Part shown: piece after piece, positions 45,667 through 54,597 of the stretch
Layout: each line of letters begins with the position of its first letter
How positions within the stretch are numbered: the first letter of the stretch is position 1
Origin: Paenibacillus guangzhouensis
GTDB lineage: Bacteria; Bacillota; Bacilli; Paenibacillales; Paenibacillaceae
Assembly (NCBI RefSeq): GCF_009363075.1
Contig: NZ_CP045293.1
Span: 682,001 to 746,000, forward strand
Direction: 5' to 3'
Length of the DNA: 64,000 bases
The notes under the pieces: model-generated
Database searches by the model: none
What the model saw: only the letters and a program-made list of their open reading frames with translations
What the model was told of the DNA's origin: nothing
Made by a program: the position numbers and the translations under genes

Positions 45667-47034
45667 TTGCGTCATTTCTGGAAACATTTTATATCTTATG
45701 GATTGTTAATGGTGATTAGCATTGCGGCCATATCGGGCGCGGTGCTTGGGGGGATTCCAGACAAAGGTCACGCAGCGGCGGCAGGGAAACAGCTTGTCTA
45801 TGTCATTCCTGTTGCGCATGAGATTGAATCGGGACTGCAGCGATTTCTAGAACGATCGTTTGAAAAGGCGGAAGAAGCTCAGGCTTCTCTCATCGTCCTT
45901 GAAGTCAATACACCGGGCGGCGTGCTCGGTAATGCGATGGAGATTGGGAAGTTAATCTTAGAATCGAAGATCCCGACGCTTGCTTATATCAAGGGAGAAG
46001 CGGCTTCAGCCGGCAGTTACATTTCGCTCTGTGCAGATCAGATTGTAATGGCTGACGGGAGTATGATTGGCGCTGCATCCATTGTTGATTCCTTAGGCAG
46101 ACCGGTAGACAATCCGAAGTACACAGCGGCTTGGTCTAGCGTGATGGTTGCAGCTGCGCAAGCGAATAAGCGTAATGCAGATATAGCGGCAGGGATGGTG
46201 GATAAGGATCTTGTCGTTGATATGAAGGCGATTTCTCGAGTGAAGAAGCAAGGTGAGATTATCTCTCTATCTGCGCAAGATGCACTAGCTGTTGGTTATG
46301 CGGATCGCATTGTGAAGTCGATGGATGAAGCCGTACAATTTACGGGGATCTCAGATTACCAGCTCGTACAAGTTGAACAATCATGGATGGAGAAGCTGGC
46401 AGGCTGGCTTACGAGTCCTGTGGTCTCGACGTTGTTATTATTCCTTGGCATCGCGGGGGTAACGATTGAATTAATCGTTCCTGGCTTTGGTATCCCAGGG
46501 ATCATCGGGCTGCTTGGCTTTGGGCTCTACTTCTTCGGTAACTATGTGGCTGGATTTGCGGAGCAGGAGTCGCTTGTCTTGTTCGTCTTAGGGATCATCT
46601 TGCTTGTTCTAGAGTTGTTTGTGCCAAGCTTTGGAATATTAGGTATACTAGGTTCAGGGTCCTTGATTGCTAGCGTCGTGATGGCTGCATTTGATACATC
46701 GAGTGCACTCGTATCCTTGGGGATTGCTTTTGTGGCGGCTGTGATTGTTGTCATCATAGTTGCGAGAATATTCAAGCATCGAGGGATATGGAATCGGTTC
46801 ATTCTGAAGGATCGATTAACAGCCGAAGAAGGCTATGTCTCTGCGGAATCCCACTTGGAATTGTTGCATCAAGAGGGTGTGAGCCTAACGCCGCTTCGTC
46901 CTTCTGGTGCGGTTCAGATTGGCGAGGAACGTATCGATGTGGTCACGGATGGTACCTTTGTGGATGCGCATCGTAAAGTGGTTGTTACGCGAATTGATGG
47001 GACTCGAATTATCGTTCGTGAGATCGAAAAATAA
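45667..47034 (+). CDS. NfeD-like membrane protease (YqeZ type)
   Basis: 455 residues from TTG at 45667, placed by AAAGGGGG seven bases ahead; an upstream in-frame TTG at 45643 is too early for it. Signal/anchor segment (about residues 8-30), then a ClpP-like serine protease domain (LEVNTPGGVLGNAMEIGKLI, KGEAASAGSYISLCADQIVM with the nucleophile Ser in ASAGSY), four membrane segments (about 255-385) and a C-terminal NfeD OB-fold (SLTPLRPSGAVQIGEERIDV). It partners the flotillin encoded next; together they form membrane microdomains in envelope stress. Confidence 0.92.
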   Translation: MRHFWKHFISYGLLMVISIAAISGAVLGGIPDKGHAAAAGKQLVYVIPVAHEIESGLQRFLERSFEKAEEAQASLIVLEVNTPGGVLGNAMEIGKLILESKIPTLAYIKGEAASAGSYISLCADQIVMADGSMIGAASIVDSLGRPVDNPKYTAAWSSVMVAAAQANKRNADIAAGMVDKDLVVDMKAISRVKKQGEIISLSAQDALAVGYADRIVKSMDEAVQFTGISDYQLVQVEQSWMEKLAGWLTSPVVSTLLLFLGIAGVTIELIVPGFGIPGIIGLLGFGLYFFGNYVAGFAEQESLVLFVLGIILLVLELFVPSFGILGILGSGSLIASVVMAAFDTSSALVSLGIAFVAAVIVVIIVARIFKHRGIWNRFILKDRLTAEEGYVSAESHLELLHQEGVSLTPLRPSGAVQIGEERIDVVTDGTFVDAHRKVVVTRIDGTRIIVREIEK

Positions 47035-47057
47035 ATTTTGTGGAGGTAACGCTTTAA

Positions 47058-48056
47058 ATGGATCCAACGTTGATTAGTTTTCTGTTAATTGCTGTTGTTG
47101 TTATTATCGTACTCTCGGTGTTCTTAAGTTTCTTCCCGATTATGTTGTGGATTTCGGCGCTTGCTTCGGGTGTGCGCGTAGGAATTATTACCCTTGTTGC
47201 GATGCGTCTGCGCCGGGTTACGCCTAGCCGGATCGTCAATCCGTTAATTAAGGCGACGAAGGCCGGTCTTGGGCTTACGATCAATCAGCTTGAGAGTCAC
47301 TATCTTGCTGGTGGTAACGTTGACCGTGTCGTTAACGCGCTAATCGCAGCACAACGTGCGAATATTCCGCTTGAGTTCGAACGCGCTGCGGCGATCGACC
47401 TGGCTGGTCGTGACGTCTTGCAAGCTGTACAGATGAGTGTTAACCCGCGTGTTATTGAGACACCGACTGTTGCAGCTGTAGCGAAAGACGGGATTGAGGT
47501 TAAAGTTAAGGCGCGTGTTACGGTACGTACGAACTTGGATCGCCTTGTCGGTGGTGCGGGTGAAGAGACAATCATTGCGCGTGTTGGTGAAGGGATTGTA
47601 ACGACGGTAGGTTCGAGCGGATCGCATAAAGACGTGCTTGAGAATCCAGATATGATCTCCCGTACCGTACTTGGCAAAGGTCTGGATGCAGGTACGGCGT
47701 TCGAGATCTTGTCTATTGATATTGCGGACGTTGATGTAGGTAAGAACATCGGTGCTCATTTGCAGACAGAACAAGCCGAAGCGGACAAACGCATTGCGCA
47801 AGCGAAAGCAGAGGAACGCCGTGCAATGGCGGTAGCGCAGGAACAAGAGATGAAGGCGCTTGTGGTCGAGATGAAAGCTCGCGTCGTCGAATCCGAATCC
47901 CAGGTACCGCTTGCTCTGGCTGACGCACTTCGCACAGGACATTTAGGTGTAATGGATTATATGAATTTGAAAAATATCGAAGCCGATACGCAAATGCGCG
48001 GAACCATCGGGAAGTCCGGTGAGACGGGCACAGGCGACATGAAAGACGGAAAATAG
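47058..48056 (+). CDS. floA: Flotillin-like protein FloA
   Basis: 332 residues. N-terminal membrane hairpin (about residues 5-30, [20 protein letters not shown]), then an SPFH-type domain (VVTVGS-like [34 protein letters not shown]) and an Ala/Glu/Lys-rich coiled coil (about 230-285, [20 protein letters not shown]). FloA organises lipid-raft-like microdomains and helps control cell-wall enzymes and signalling proteins. In the sigma-W-type operon with nfeD, 23 bases after it; a further small gene follows after 3 bases. Confidence 0.96.
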   Translation: MDPTLISFLLIAVVVIIVLSVFLSFFPIMLWISALASGVRVGIITLVAMRLRRVTPSRIVNPLIKATKAGLGLTINQLESHYLAGGNVDRVVNALIAAQRANIPLEFERAAAIDLAGRDVLQAVQMSVNPRVIETPTVAAVAKDGIEVKVKARVTVRTNLDRLVGGAGEETIIARVGEGIVTTVGSSGSHKDVLENPDMISRTVLGKGLDAGTAFEILSIDIADVDVGKNIGAHLQTEQAEADKRIAQAKAEERRAMAVAQEQEMKALVVEMKARVVESESQVPLALADALRTGHLGVMDYMNLKNIEADTQMRGTIGKSGETGTGDMKDGK

Positions 48057-48059
48057 CCT

Positions 48060-48554
48060 ATGAATATATCCGAATTGATTGAGAAGATCGTTCAATTTTT
48101 CGTACAGTCTCCAATCCTTGCGGTCATTCTGATTGGTATCGTGGGTAAGCTCATTGCAAGCAGCAAATCGGGGAAAAATCGGATGCCATCCTTCGGCGGA
48201 GATAAGCCGTTCGGTGCTCCGGATTCGCCTTCGCAGACGACGGAAGTTGAACGGCAGGATAGGCCCACTCGTGATTTATACGATGAGGAAGGGGCAGATT
48301 CCCCTGCTCCGATGATGCAGCCTTCTTACTCTCCATTCAGCGCTCCGGTTTCTGAGTCGGTAGAGCCGATTAGACCTAATTCGGTGACTGCAAGTGTAAG
48401 ACCTCAGTTTAAAATGGAACCAGAGCCTTCAAATGCCCTTCACACGGCCGATGCGTTCGAATCGGGTGTATCACGTGAGGAGTTGGCCAAAGGCTTGATG
48501 TGGGCCGAAATATTAGGTCCTCCGCGTGCCAAGCGTCCATACGGCAGACGGTAG
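48060..48554 (+). CDS. Small membrane-anchored protein with conserved C-terminal motif, unknown function
   Basis: 164 residues. An N-terminal membrane segment (about residues 10-33, IVQFFVQSPILAVILIGIVG), then a Pro/Ser/Glu-rich disordered middle, and a compact end SREELAKGLMWAEILGPPRA followed by KRPYGRR. Short C-terminal tails with the LGPPRA(K)RPY pattern recur, from memory, in other Firmicute small membrane proteins near flotillin genes, suggesting a docking peptide. Three bases after floA, so it is part of that operon. It is not the B. subtilis YqfB, which is much shorter. Function unknown. Confidence 0.8.
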   Translation: MNISELIEKIVQFFVQSPILAVILIGIVGKLIASSKSGKNRMPSFGGDKPFGAPDSPSQTTEVERQDRPTRDLYDEEGADSPAPMMQPSYSPFSAPVSESVEPIRPNSVTASVRPQFKMEPEPSNALHTADAFESGVSREELAKGLMWAEILGPPRAKRPYGRR

Positions 48555-48573
48555 CTCTCTACCGTCACCAACC

Positions 48574-48603
48574 ACACCCCATCGTTCATGAACGGTGGGG
48601 TGT
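48574..48603 (+). terminator. Terminator-like hairpin of the nfeD-floA operon
   Basis: ACACCCCATCGTTC pairs with GAACGGTGGGGTGT (one wobble) around a very short AT loop; TTCTGTTCTCC follows rather than a pure T-run. Confidence 0.65.
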
Positions 48604-48666
48604 TCTGTTCTCCCCTCCATCAAACCGTTCTCCTTGAGAACGGTGGAACCCGCTTGTGTGACGCTT

Positions 48667-48817
48667 GGATCATGCAACCGCTAGGAGGGGTGTCTCTCGG
48701 AAGAGTCTACGTTCGGCCTTTGGAAGCCCTTTGCAGCCTTCTAATCTTATCCGTGCAAAGGGCGGACAAGAGCCGACTGGAGGGAGACACCCCTCCCCAG
48801 CGTGAACAACATGATCC
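48667..48817 (+). ncRNA. Structured repeat element, copy 2 (unidentified RNA-like motif)
   Basis: Same architecture as the element at 6792-6941. Outer stem GGATCATG (48667-48674) with CATGATCC (48810-48817); P1 GGAGGGGTGTCTCTC (48684-48698) with GGGAGACACCCCTCC (48782-48796); P2 TCGGC (48713-48717) with GCCGA (48772-48776); P3 GCCCTTTGCA (48726-48735) with TGCAAAGGGC (48754-48763). Internal loop strands CTTTGGAA (48718-48725) and GGACAAGA (48764-48771) equal copy 1 except one base; the joining strand GGAAGAGTCTACGT differs at two of 14 bases. Outer stem, P1, P2 and P3 differ between copies by paired changes. Two flanking short hairpins share the arm CCGTTCTC, the second being a terminator. 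Confidence 0.65.
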
Positions 48818-48841
48818 CACCGTGCTCGCATCCAAGCCCCG

Positions 48842-48866
48842 CCGTTCTCACAGAGAACGGTTTTTT
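48842..48866 (+). terminator. Terminator directly behind element copy 2
   Basis: CCGTTCTC-ACA-GAGAACGG followed by six T. Its arms are the same as those of the hairpin at 48624-48644 on the other side of the element, so the two could exchange partners. This element-plus-terminator layout is what a transcription-controlling leader would look like, though no ligand is implied. Confidence 0.85.
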
Positions 48867-48988
48867 GCGCTTCCCTCATAAATGGCTCGCACCCTGCATA
48901 TTTTGTAAAGTACATCTCATAATTGGATGACTCATGATGTGCGATAGCTGCATCACAATGCAATAAATGCAAGGGGGGCACACCAAGG

Positions 48989-49282
48989 ATGCGTCGTTTT
49001 GCTCGCAAAATTCGGAAGATGACTGCTGAATTATTGGATCTACCACAAGACGTCTTATTTGACCTGCCTCGGGTGACGATGATTGGGAATGCTCAGGTGC
49101 ATATTGAGAATCATCGTGGTGTGCTTCATTTTTCGGATGAACGACTGAACCTATCGATTAGCATCGGGGAGCTTGAATTGACAGGCAGCGGTCTTGTGAT
49201 TCGAGCGATTTGGCCTGATGAAGTCATCGTGGAAGGAAAAATATTAGGGATTCAATATATGCGAACGGAGGGATCTAATTGA
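48989..49282 (+). CDS. yqfC: Sporulation protein YqfC
   Basis: 97 residues, the family's usual size: MRRFARKIRKMTAELLDLPQ, then DVLFDLPRVTMIGN, LSISIGELELTGS and a C-terminal VIVEGKILGIQYM. A small mostly beta-structured protein of the sigma-E regulon in B. subtilis, precise role unknown. GGGGGG lies 18 bases before the ATG and AAGGATG directly at it, so the ribosome site is weak. Four-base overlap with yqfD (TTGA). Confidence 0.93.
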   Translation: MRRFARKIRKMTAELLDLPQDVLFDLPRVTMIGNAQVHIENHRGVLHFSDERLNLSISIGELELTGSGLVIRAIWPDEVIVEGKILGIQYMRTEGSN

Positions 49283-50460
49283 ACGGACCTACTGCTTTTA
49301 TTCGAGGCTACGTCAAAATTACGATTCGCGGCGAACGGTGTGAACAGTTCGTCAATCTTGCCGCGAGTAAGCATGTCGAAATTTGGGACATGCGTCATCT
49401 TCCTGGTCAAGGGATACGGATGAAGATCTTGCTGTCGGACTTTTTTCGCATTCGTCCGCTTTTACGGCAGACAAGCTGTCGCGTGCATGTGGAAGCACGT
49501 TATGGACTACCTTTTGCTCTGCACAAGATGAGCCGCCGCAAAGCATTCATCGCAGGCTTTTTTCTCTTTTTTATCGGATTGTACTTGCTGTCTAACTTGG
49601 TCTGGAAGATCGATGTGCAAGGAAATGTGAATGTTACAGAGGACGAGATTCGCAAGGCAGCGAGCGCGGAGGGGATCTACGTGTTCCAGTGGTCGTTCCG
49701 TCTCAAGAATCAAGAAGAGCTCTCTAGACAGCTGACACATCGGCTTCCCGGCGTCTCCTGGGTGGGGGTAGAGAAACGTGGAGCGAATATTACGATCCAT
49801 GTGGCGGAATCCACGAAACCAGAAGCGAAGCAGCTTATGAATCCGAGGCATTTGGTAGCAAAGGCAGATGCGGTGGTGACGGAGATTTTCACCGAACAAG
49901 GCCGGGCGAAAGTGCGGAAGAATACACGGGTTAAGAAAGGAACTATTCTCATTTCAGGAATTGTTGGCTCAGACCAGAACCCGCAAGCAGTCGTCGCAAA
50001 AGGCAAGGTCAAAGGGCTCGTATGGCATGAATATCAGGTCTCTGTACCTTTGCTTCAGAGGGAACGTACGTATACAGGTGCGTTTGAAAAACGAAACTAT
50101 CTCATTACGGGCAATCGCGCCTTGCAAGTGAGCGGTTACGGTAAAGTGCCTTATGAGAAATACGAGATTATCACCGAGCGCAGCGACGCTCAAGTTGGAC
50201 CTTATAAACTTCCGGTTGGGTGGATGACGGAGAAATTAATGGAGGTTCATGAGATCGAGCGCAATATAACGGAAGAAGATGCCAGAAAAATCGCCATTGA
50301 ACATGCAAAATCTGACGCGCTTGCCAAAAATGGGCCAGGGGCACAAATCCGAGATGAAAATATTTTGCATCAAGAGGTCAAGAATGGTAAAGTTTATTTG
50401 AACATACATTTTGAAGTGGAGCAGTGGATTGCGGAGGAATTACCGATTATCCATCAATAA
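49279..50460 (+). CDS. yqfD: Sporulation membrane protein YqfD
   Basis: 393 residues. TTG start at 49279 with GGAGGG a few bases before, overlapping the yqfC stop. Cytoplasmic start (about 1-90), a single membrane helix (AFIAGFFLFFIGLYLLSNLV, about 89-108), then an extracytoplasmic part with a POTRA-like first unit (IDVQGNVNVTEDEIRKAASA, GVSWVGVEKRGANITIHVAE) typical of proteins that assemble or sense across the membrane. Known as a sigma-E-dependent sporulation protein needed for efficient spore formation. Probably co-expressed with yqfC and read into phoH. Confidence 0.93.
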   Translation: MNGPTAFIRGYVKITIRGERCEQFVNLAASKHVEIWDMRHLPGQGIRMKILLSDFFRIRPLLRQTSCRVHVEARYGLPFALHKMSRRKAFIAGFFLFFIGLYLLSNLVWKIDVQGNVNVTEDEIRKAASAEGIYVFQWSFRLKNQEELSRQLTHRLPGVSWVGVEKRGANITIHVAESTKPEAKQLMNPRHLVAKADAVVTEIFTEQGRAKVRKNTRVKKGTILISGIVGSDQNPQAVVAKGKVKGLVWHEYQVSVPLLQRERTYTGAFEKRNYLITGNRALQVSGYGKVPYEKYEIITERSDAQVGPYKLPVGWMTEKLMEVHEIERNITEEDARKIAIEHAKSDALAKNGPGAQIRDENILHQEVKNGKVYLNIHFEVEQWIAEELPIIHQ

Positions 50461-50474
50461 GGAGACTGGGATTA

Positions 50475-51449
50475 TTGCCTGAACAACACTTATACACCGT
50501 AAAAATACCGCTACATAATCCTTCTGAGGGGCTGTCGTTATTTGGTCCACAGGATAAATTTTTGAAAATTATTGAAGAGCAGATTGACGCGCAAATTGGT
50601 TCGCGTGAAGCGGAAATTGTCGTCAGCGGGGGACGCCGCGAGGTGGATTCCTTGGAGCAGTTGTTTCAAGTTTTGCTGCAGTTGGTTCGTAACGGTTATA
50701 TTTTGACAGATCGAGATGTACTCTACGCCTGTGATCTTGCGAAGGATATGCGGGCCGATCAGCTGTTAGATTTATACAAAGGCGAGATCACGACGACCTT
50801 CCGCGGGAAGCCAATTCGTGTGAAGACGATTGGACAGAAGCATTATGTGACAACCATCAAGAAGAGAGATGTGGTCTTCGGCGTTGGACCTGCGGGTACG
50901 GGGAAGACCTATCTTGCTGTCGTGCTTGCGGTAGCTGCGCTTAAGGAAGGTACCGTGAAGCGAATTGTGCTCACGCGACCAGCTGTCGAAGCTGGCGAGA
51001 ATCTAGGGTTCTTGCCGGGGGATTTGCAGGAGAAGGTCGATCCTTACTTGCGTCCGCTCTATGATGCGTTGTACGATGTCATGGGACCGGAACAGACGGC
51101 GAAGGCGCTTGAACGTGGATTGATTGAAATTGCACCGCTTGCTTATATGCGTGGTCGGACCCTAGACGATTCCTTTATTATTTTGGACGAGGCTCAGAAC
51201 ACGACACCGGAACAGATGAAAATGTTCTTGACGCGCCTGGGGTTCGGCTCGAAGATGGTCATCACCGGTGATGTCACGCAAATCGATTTGCCACGGGGCA
51301 AAAAATCGGGACTCATCGAAGCGGCTACAATACTTCGGGATATCGAAGAGATCGGATTTGTACATTTTGCGGAGCAAGATGTTGTTCGTCATTCCTTAGT
51401 ACAGAAAATTATCGTCGCATATCAGAAGGATTCCGAAAAACATGAATAG
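50475..51449 (+). CDS. phoH: PhoH-family ATPase (YbeZ type)
   Basis: 324 residues from TTG at 50475 with AAGGAGAC at 50459-50466; the frame continues upstream into yqfD but without a start site. P-loop GPAGTGKT at 138-145 and the Walker B FIILDEAQNTTPEQMKMFLT; N-terminal KH-like part. PhoH proteins are RNA-associated ATPases that often stand beside ybeY; here pgpH lies between them. It may assist ribosomal RNA processing. Confidence 0.94.
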   Translation: MPEQHLYTVKIPLHNPSEGLSLFGPQDKFLKIIEEQIDAQIGSREAEIVVSGGRREVDSLEQLFQVLLQLVRNGYILTDRDVLYACDLAKDMRADQLLDLYKGEITTTFRGKPIRVKTIGQKHYVTTIKKRDVVFGVGPAGTGKTYLAVVLAVAALKEGTVKRIVLTRPAVEAGENLGFLPGDLQEKVDPYLRPLYDALYDVMGPEQTAKALERGLIEIAPLAYMRGRTLDDSFIILDEAQNTTPEQMKMFLTRLGFGSKMVITGDVTQIDLPRGKKSGLIEAATILRDIEEIGFVHFAEQDVVRHSLVQKIIVAYQKDSEKHE

Positions 51450-51463
51450 AGAGGACTGTCTCT

Positions 51464-53698
51464 ATGTTCCAAAAAAAACTTTCCTCTGTGTTGGGGACTA
51501 CATTTCAATATAAAATGACAGGATGGAAGTACAGCGTCGGCGTACGCTTTCTTCTGTTTTTGTTTTTAACGCTTCTTTTTTATTTTAGCTTGGCTTCTCA
51601 CTTGGTGCCGGAGAAATATAACATTCAGGTCGGCTTGCCAAGCGACAAGCAGATTCTTGCACCGACGCAGGTCGCGAACAACAAAGCGACACTTAAGGCG
51701 CAGGAGCAAGCCGCAGAGCGAGTTCAACCGATCTATACGATTATTCCGCTGCGTAACCAAGAGATTACGGAGCAGATGATTGCTCGGATTGAGAGTCTGA
51801 ATCAAGACGATGCGGTTTCTTTTACCGAGAAAGTAGGGATTTATCGCACGGCGATTCCGGATATTCATCAACAGTATATTACAAGCTTCATGAACAATAA
51901 TCGTTCGAATTTCACGAGCAAGCTGCTCGAAGAGATGCGATCGAAGGTCAGCGAGCAGGAATACCGGATTCCGGAAGAGACCTATATCAAGATTGCAAGG
52001 TTGACGGCGGACGATATTGCCCAGATTAAACCTGTTGCGCGCGATATTGTCACGAAGTTAATGAATGATCAGATCACGGATGCAGAGTCGGTGCGTGCCA
52101 AAGTGGCGGAGCTCGTCAATACGAGTTCCCTGAACAAACGCGCACAGCGCGAGGTCGTACAGGAGCTTGCGAGATTCTCGCTCACACCAAACAAATTCTT
52201 CGATGAAGATAAGACGAGAGATGCGAAGGTACAAGCACGTGAGAATACACAGACCATCTTCATTAAGCAAGGGGATATCGTCGTTCATAAAGGGGAAGTG
52301 ATTACCCAAGAGACGTATCAGCTGCTGGACGAGCTCGAATTGCTTAAGAATGAAGTGAACTATTGGCCGCAATTTGGTGTGCTTATTCTCTCGATATTGC
52401 TGTCGCTCGTGCTCTTCATGTTCATCAGACAAGCTGGCGGCGGGAATTTCAAATTCCATAATGCACAGCTGCTGATGCTCGTCCTGATCTTTTTCTTAAA
52501 TATCATTGCCATGCAAATCGTCAGTCTGGCACAGTCCAAAGAGGTGCCTTATATCGGTTTCATTGCGCCGGTGGCGATGGGGGTTATGCTCGTAACGTTG
52601 CTGATTGATTTATCACTAGCTTATATTTGCGCATTTATCTTCAGTGTCATCGCGAGCATTATTTTTAATGTGGGACAAGGTCAAATCTTTGATTTTCAGT
52701 TCGGCTTCGTTACAGCCGTGATGTCCTTTGCCTCGGTATTTGCGATCCATCGCGCCAGCCAGCGTTCGACGATCTTGAAGGCGGGAATTATGATCTGTCT
52801 GTTCGGCGCGTTAACGGTCGCGATGCTCACCATGCTGAACGGTGATTCGTTCGCGCAGCGCGATGTGCTCTACGCGATAGGGTTCGCCTTTGCAAGCGGT
52901 CTGCTTACGGCGGTGCTCGTTATTGGCTTAATGCCCTTCTTCGAAGTGACCTTTGGCATTCTGTCAGCCCTGAAGCTCGTCGAGTTGTCGAATCCGAACC
53001 ATCCGTTACTGCGTAAATTATTGACGGAGACGCCAGGGACATATCATCATAGCGTCATGGTAGGTAACTTGTCGGAAGCAGCAGCAGAATCGATCGGTGC
53101 GAATGGACTGCTCTGCCGCGTGGGATCGTTTTATCACGATATCGGCAAGACGAAGCGCCCAAGTTATTTCATAGAGAATCAGACGAACATTGAGAATCCT
53201 CATGATTCGATTGATCCGAAGCTTAGTAAATCCATTATTACGGCGCATCCGCGCGATGGGGTTGAAATGCTCAAGGATTACAAAATTCCGAAGCCAATTC
53301 GTGATATTGCGGAGCAGCATCATGGAACAACCTTTTTGAAGTATTTCTATCATAAAGCGTTGAAGCAAGCCGAAGAACAAGGGATCGAACCAGACTTTAC
53401 CGAGGATGATTTCCGTTATCCTGGGCCCAAAGCGCAGTCCAAAGAATCCGCGATTGTCGGGATTTCAGACTGTGTCGAAGCCGCGGTACGCTCTTTGCGT
53501 AACCCAACGGTGGATCAAATTGAGACCTTAATCTCCAAAATCGTCAAAGACCGTCTAGACGATCAGCAATATAACGAGTGTGATCTAACGATGAAAGAGT
53601 TGGACACAGTGGCACACTCTCTGAAGGAGACCGTGATGGGGATATTCCATTCCCGGATCGAGTACCCGGAAGATGTCAAGGCCAAAACAAAATCATAG
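51464..53698 (+). CDS. pgpH: PgpH-type cyclic di-AMP phosphodiesterase (7TM-HD protein)
   Basis: 744 residues. N-terminal membrane anchor (about 25-45), a long extracytoplasmic 7TMR-HDED domain (to about 300), seven membrane helices (about 303-490), and a cytoplasmic HD domain with YHHSVMVGNLSEAAAESIGA, the metal pair His558-Asp559 in FYHDIGKTKRP, and DIAEQHHGTTF. This family (YqfF in B. subtilis) hydrolyses c-di-AMP, the messenger that controls potassium and cell-wall balance. Follows phoH by 14 bases and precedes ybeY by 11. Confidence 0.95.
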   Translation: MFQKKLSSVLGTTFQYKMTGWKYSVGVRFLLFLFLTLLFYFSLASHLVPEKYNIQVGLPSDKQILAPTQVANNKATLKAQEQAAERVQPIYTIIPLRNQEITEQMIARIESLNQDDAVSFTEKVGIYRTAIPDIHQQYITSFMNNNRSNFTSKLLEEMRSKVSEQEYRIPEETYIKIARLTADDIAQIKPVARDIVTKLMNDQITDAESVRAKVAELVNTSSLNKRAQREVVQELARFSLTPNKFFDEDKTRDAKVQARENTQTIFIKQGDIVVHKGEVITQETYQLLDELELLKNEVNYWPQFGVLILSILLSLVLFMFIRQAGGGNFKFHNAQLLMLVLIFFLNIIAMQIVSLAQSKEVPYIGFIAPVAMGVMLVTLLIDLSLAYICAFIFSVIASIIFNVGQGQIFDFQFGFVTAVMSFASVFAIHRASQRSTILKAGIMICLFGALTVAMLTMLNGDSFAQRDVLYAIGFAFASGLLTAVLVIGLMPFFEVTFGILSALKLVELSNPNHPLLRKLLTETPGTYHHSVMVGNLSEAAAESIGANGLLCRVGSFYHDIGKTKRPSYFIENQTNIENPHDSIDPKLSKSIITAHPRDGVEMLKDYKIPKPIRDIAEQHHGTTFLKYFYHKALKQAEEQGIEPDFTEDDFRYPGPKAQSKESAIVGISDCVEAAVRSLRNPTVDQIETLISKIVKDRLDDQQYNECDLTMKELDTVAHSLKETVMGIFHSRIEYPEDVKAKTKS

Positions 53699-53709
53699 AG
53701 GTGTCGTTC

Positions 53710-54207
53710 ATGAGTTTGCATTTAGAGTGGAATAATGAACAAGAGGAATTGCCAATCTCAGAATCACTGATTGCGCAATTGAATCAACTATTGCAGCTTG
53801 CTGCAGAAATGGAAGGCGTTACGGAGGGAGAAGTGGAGTTAACCTTCGTTGACGATGAACAAATCCATCAGCTGAACCGCGATTATCGCGGGATTGATCG
53901 GCCTACCGATGTGCTTTCCTTCGCTATGCATGAAGAAAAAGATGAAGAACTCGATATCATCTATGAAGTGGATTCAGAGGATGAGATGTCAGCTATTACC
54001 GATACGTTCGGGGATATTATTATCTCTGTGACACGCGCGCGTGCGCAAAGTGAAGAATACGGCCATTCCTTAGAACGCGAAATCGGATTTCTATTCGTAC
54101 ATGGATTCCTGCATCTGCTCGGTTATGATCACCAAGATGAGGCAAGCGAGCAGGAAATGATGGGCAAACAGGAAGCCGTGCTCCGCCAAGCGGGACTGAC
54201 GAGATAA
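53710..54207 (+). CDS. ybeY: YbeY, rRNA-maturation endoribonuclease
   Basis: 165 residues from ATG at 53710; GAGGTG at 53698 fits this start better than the in-frame GTG at 53701. Zinc motif H-x3-H-x5-H in HGFLHLLGYDH. It matures the 3' end of 16S rRNA and checks 70S ribosomes. A longish acidic insert (EEKDEELDIIYEVDSEDEMS, about 74-93) lies before the GDIIISV segment. Stop overlaps the dgkA start by one base. Confidence 0.95.
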   Translation: MSLHLEWNNEQEELPISESLIAQLNQLLQLAAEMEGVTEGEVELTFVDDEQIHQLNRDYRGIDRPTDVLSFAMHEEKDEELDIIYEVDSEDEMSAITDTFGDIIISVTRARAQSEEYGHSLEREIGFLFVHGFLHLLGYDHQDEASEQEMMGKQEAVLRQAGLTR

Positions 54208-54584
54208 TGAAAAAGCGACGGGTTGCAATTCATCCGTTCGTCGCGGCGTTCTCAGGTATTGCTCGCGCAGTTCGTACGGAGCCTCATATGCCGATTCATC
54301 TGATGGCTTCCTTACTCGTTACTGCGGCGGGATTCTTCTTCTCCATCTCAAAGATGGAGTGGTTGGTACTTCTGATCACCATGGCCCTCGTTATTGGGGC
54401 GGAGTTAATGAATACGGCGATTGAGTATGCGGTCGATTTAGCGACAGAAGAAATTCATCCGCTTGCTAAAGCTGCCAAAGACATAGCCGCAGGTGCCGTA
54501 CTCGTCACTGCGGTTTTTGCCGTCATTATCGGGGTGATCATCTTTTATTCCCCTGTGCTGAAATGGATGGAGACGTTATTCTAA
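54207..54584 (+). CDS. dgkA: Diacylglycerol/undecaprenol kinase
   Basis: 125 residues, three membrane helices (about 28-46, 49-68 and 96-115). The DgkA signature EWLVLLITMALVIGAELMNT followed by AIEYAVDLAT and the KAAKDIAAGAVL motif is clear. In Gram-positives this enzyme phosphorylates undecaprenol to feed the wall-lipid carrier pool. Between ybeY and cdd, as in Bacillus. Confidence 0.95.
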   Translation: MKKRRVAIHPFVAAFSGIARAVRTEPHMPIHLMASLLVTAAGFFFSISKMEWLVLLITMALVIGAELMNTAIEYAVDLATEEIHPLAKAAKDIAAGAVLVTAVFAVIIGVIIFYSPVLKWMETLF

Positions 54585-54597
54585 GGAGCGATGAACG

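Larger units (their letters stand above)
48555..48988. other. Gap between the floA operon and yqfC with hairpins and element copy 2
   Basis: 434 bases without a gene. In order: a small hairpin ACGGTAG-CTCT-CTACCGT (48549-48566), the operon terminator-like stem at 48574-48603, a hairpin ACCGTTCTC-CTT-GAGAACGGT (48624-48644), the structured element (48667-48817), its terminator (48842-48866), and about 120 bases leading to yqfC. A weak mother-cell promoter (TCATGAT at 48932, ATCACAAT at 48952) is possible. Frames open across the element on both strands are symmetry artefacts. Confidence 0.6.

Noticed and set aside
48932-48959. Sigma-E promoter for yqfC
   Set aside because: TCATGAT and ATCACAAT match only partly and the spacing is uncertain; mentioned in the gap entry but not called.
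48588-49008. 97- and 112-codon open frames across element copy 2
   Set aside because: Base changes between the two element copies follow stem pairing, not codon positions; the minus-strand frame runs into yqfC.
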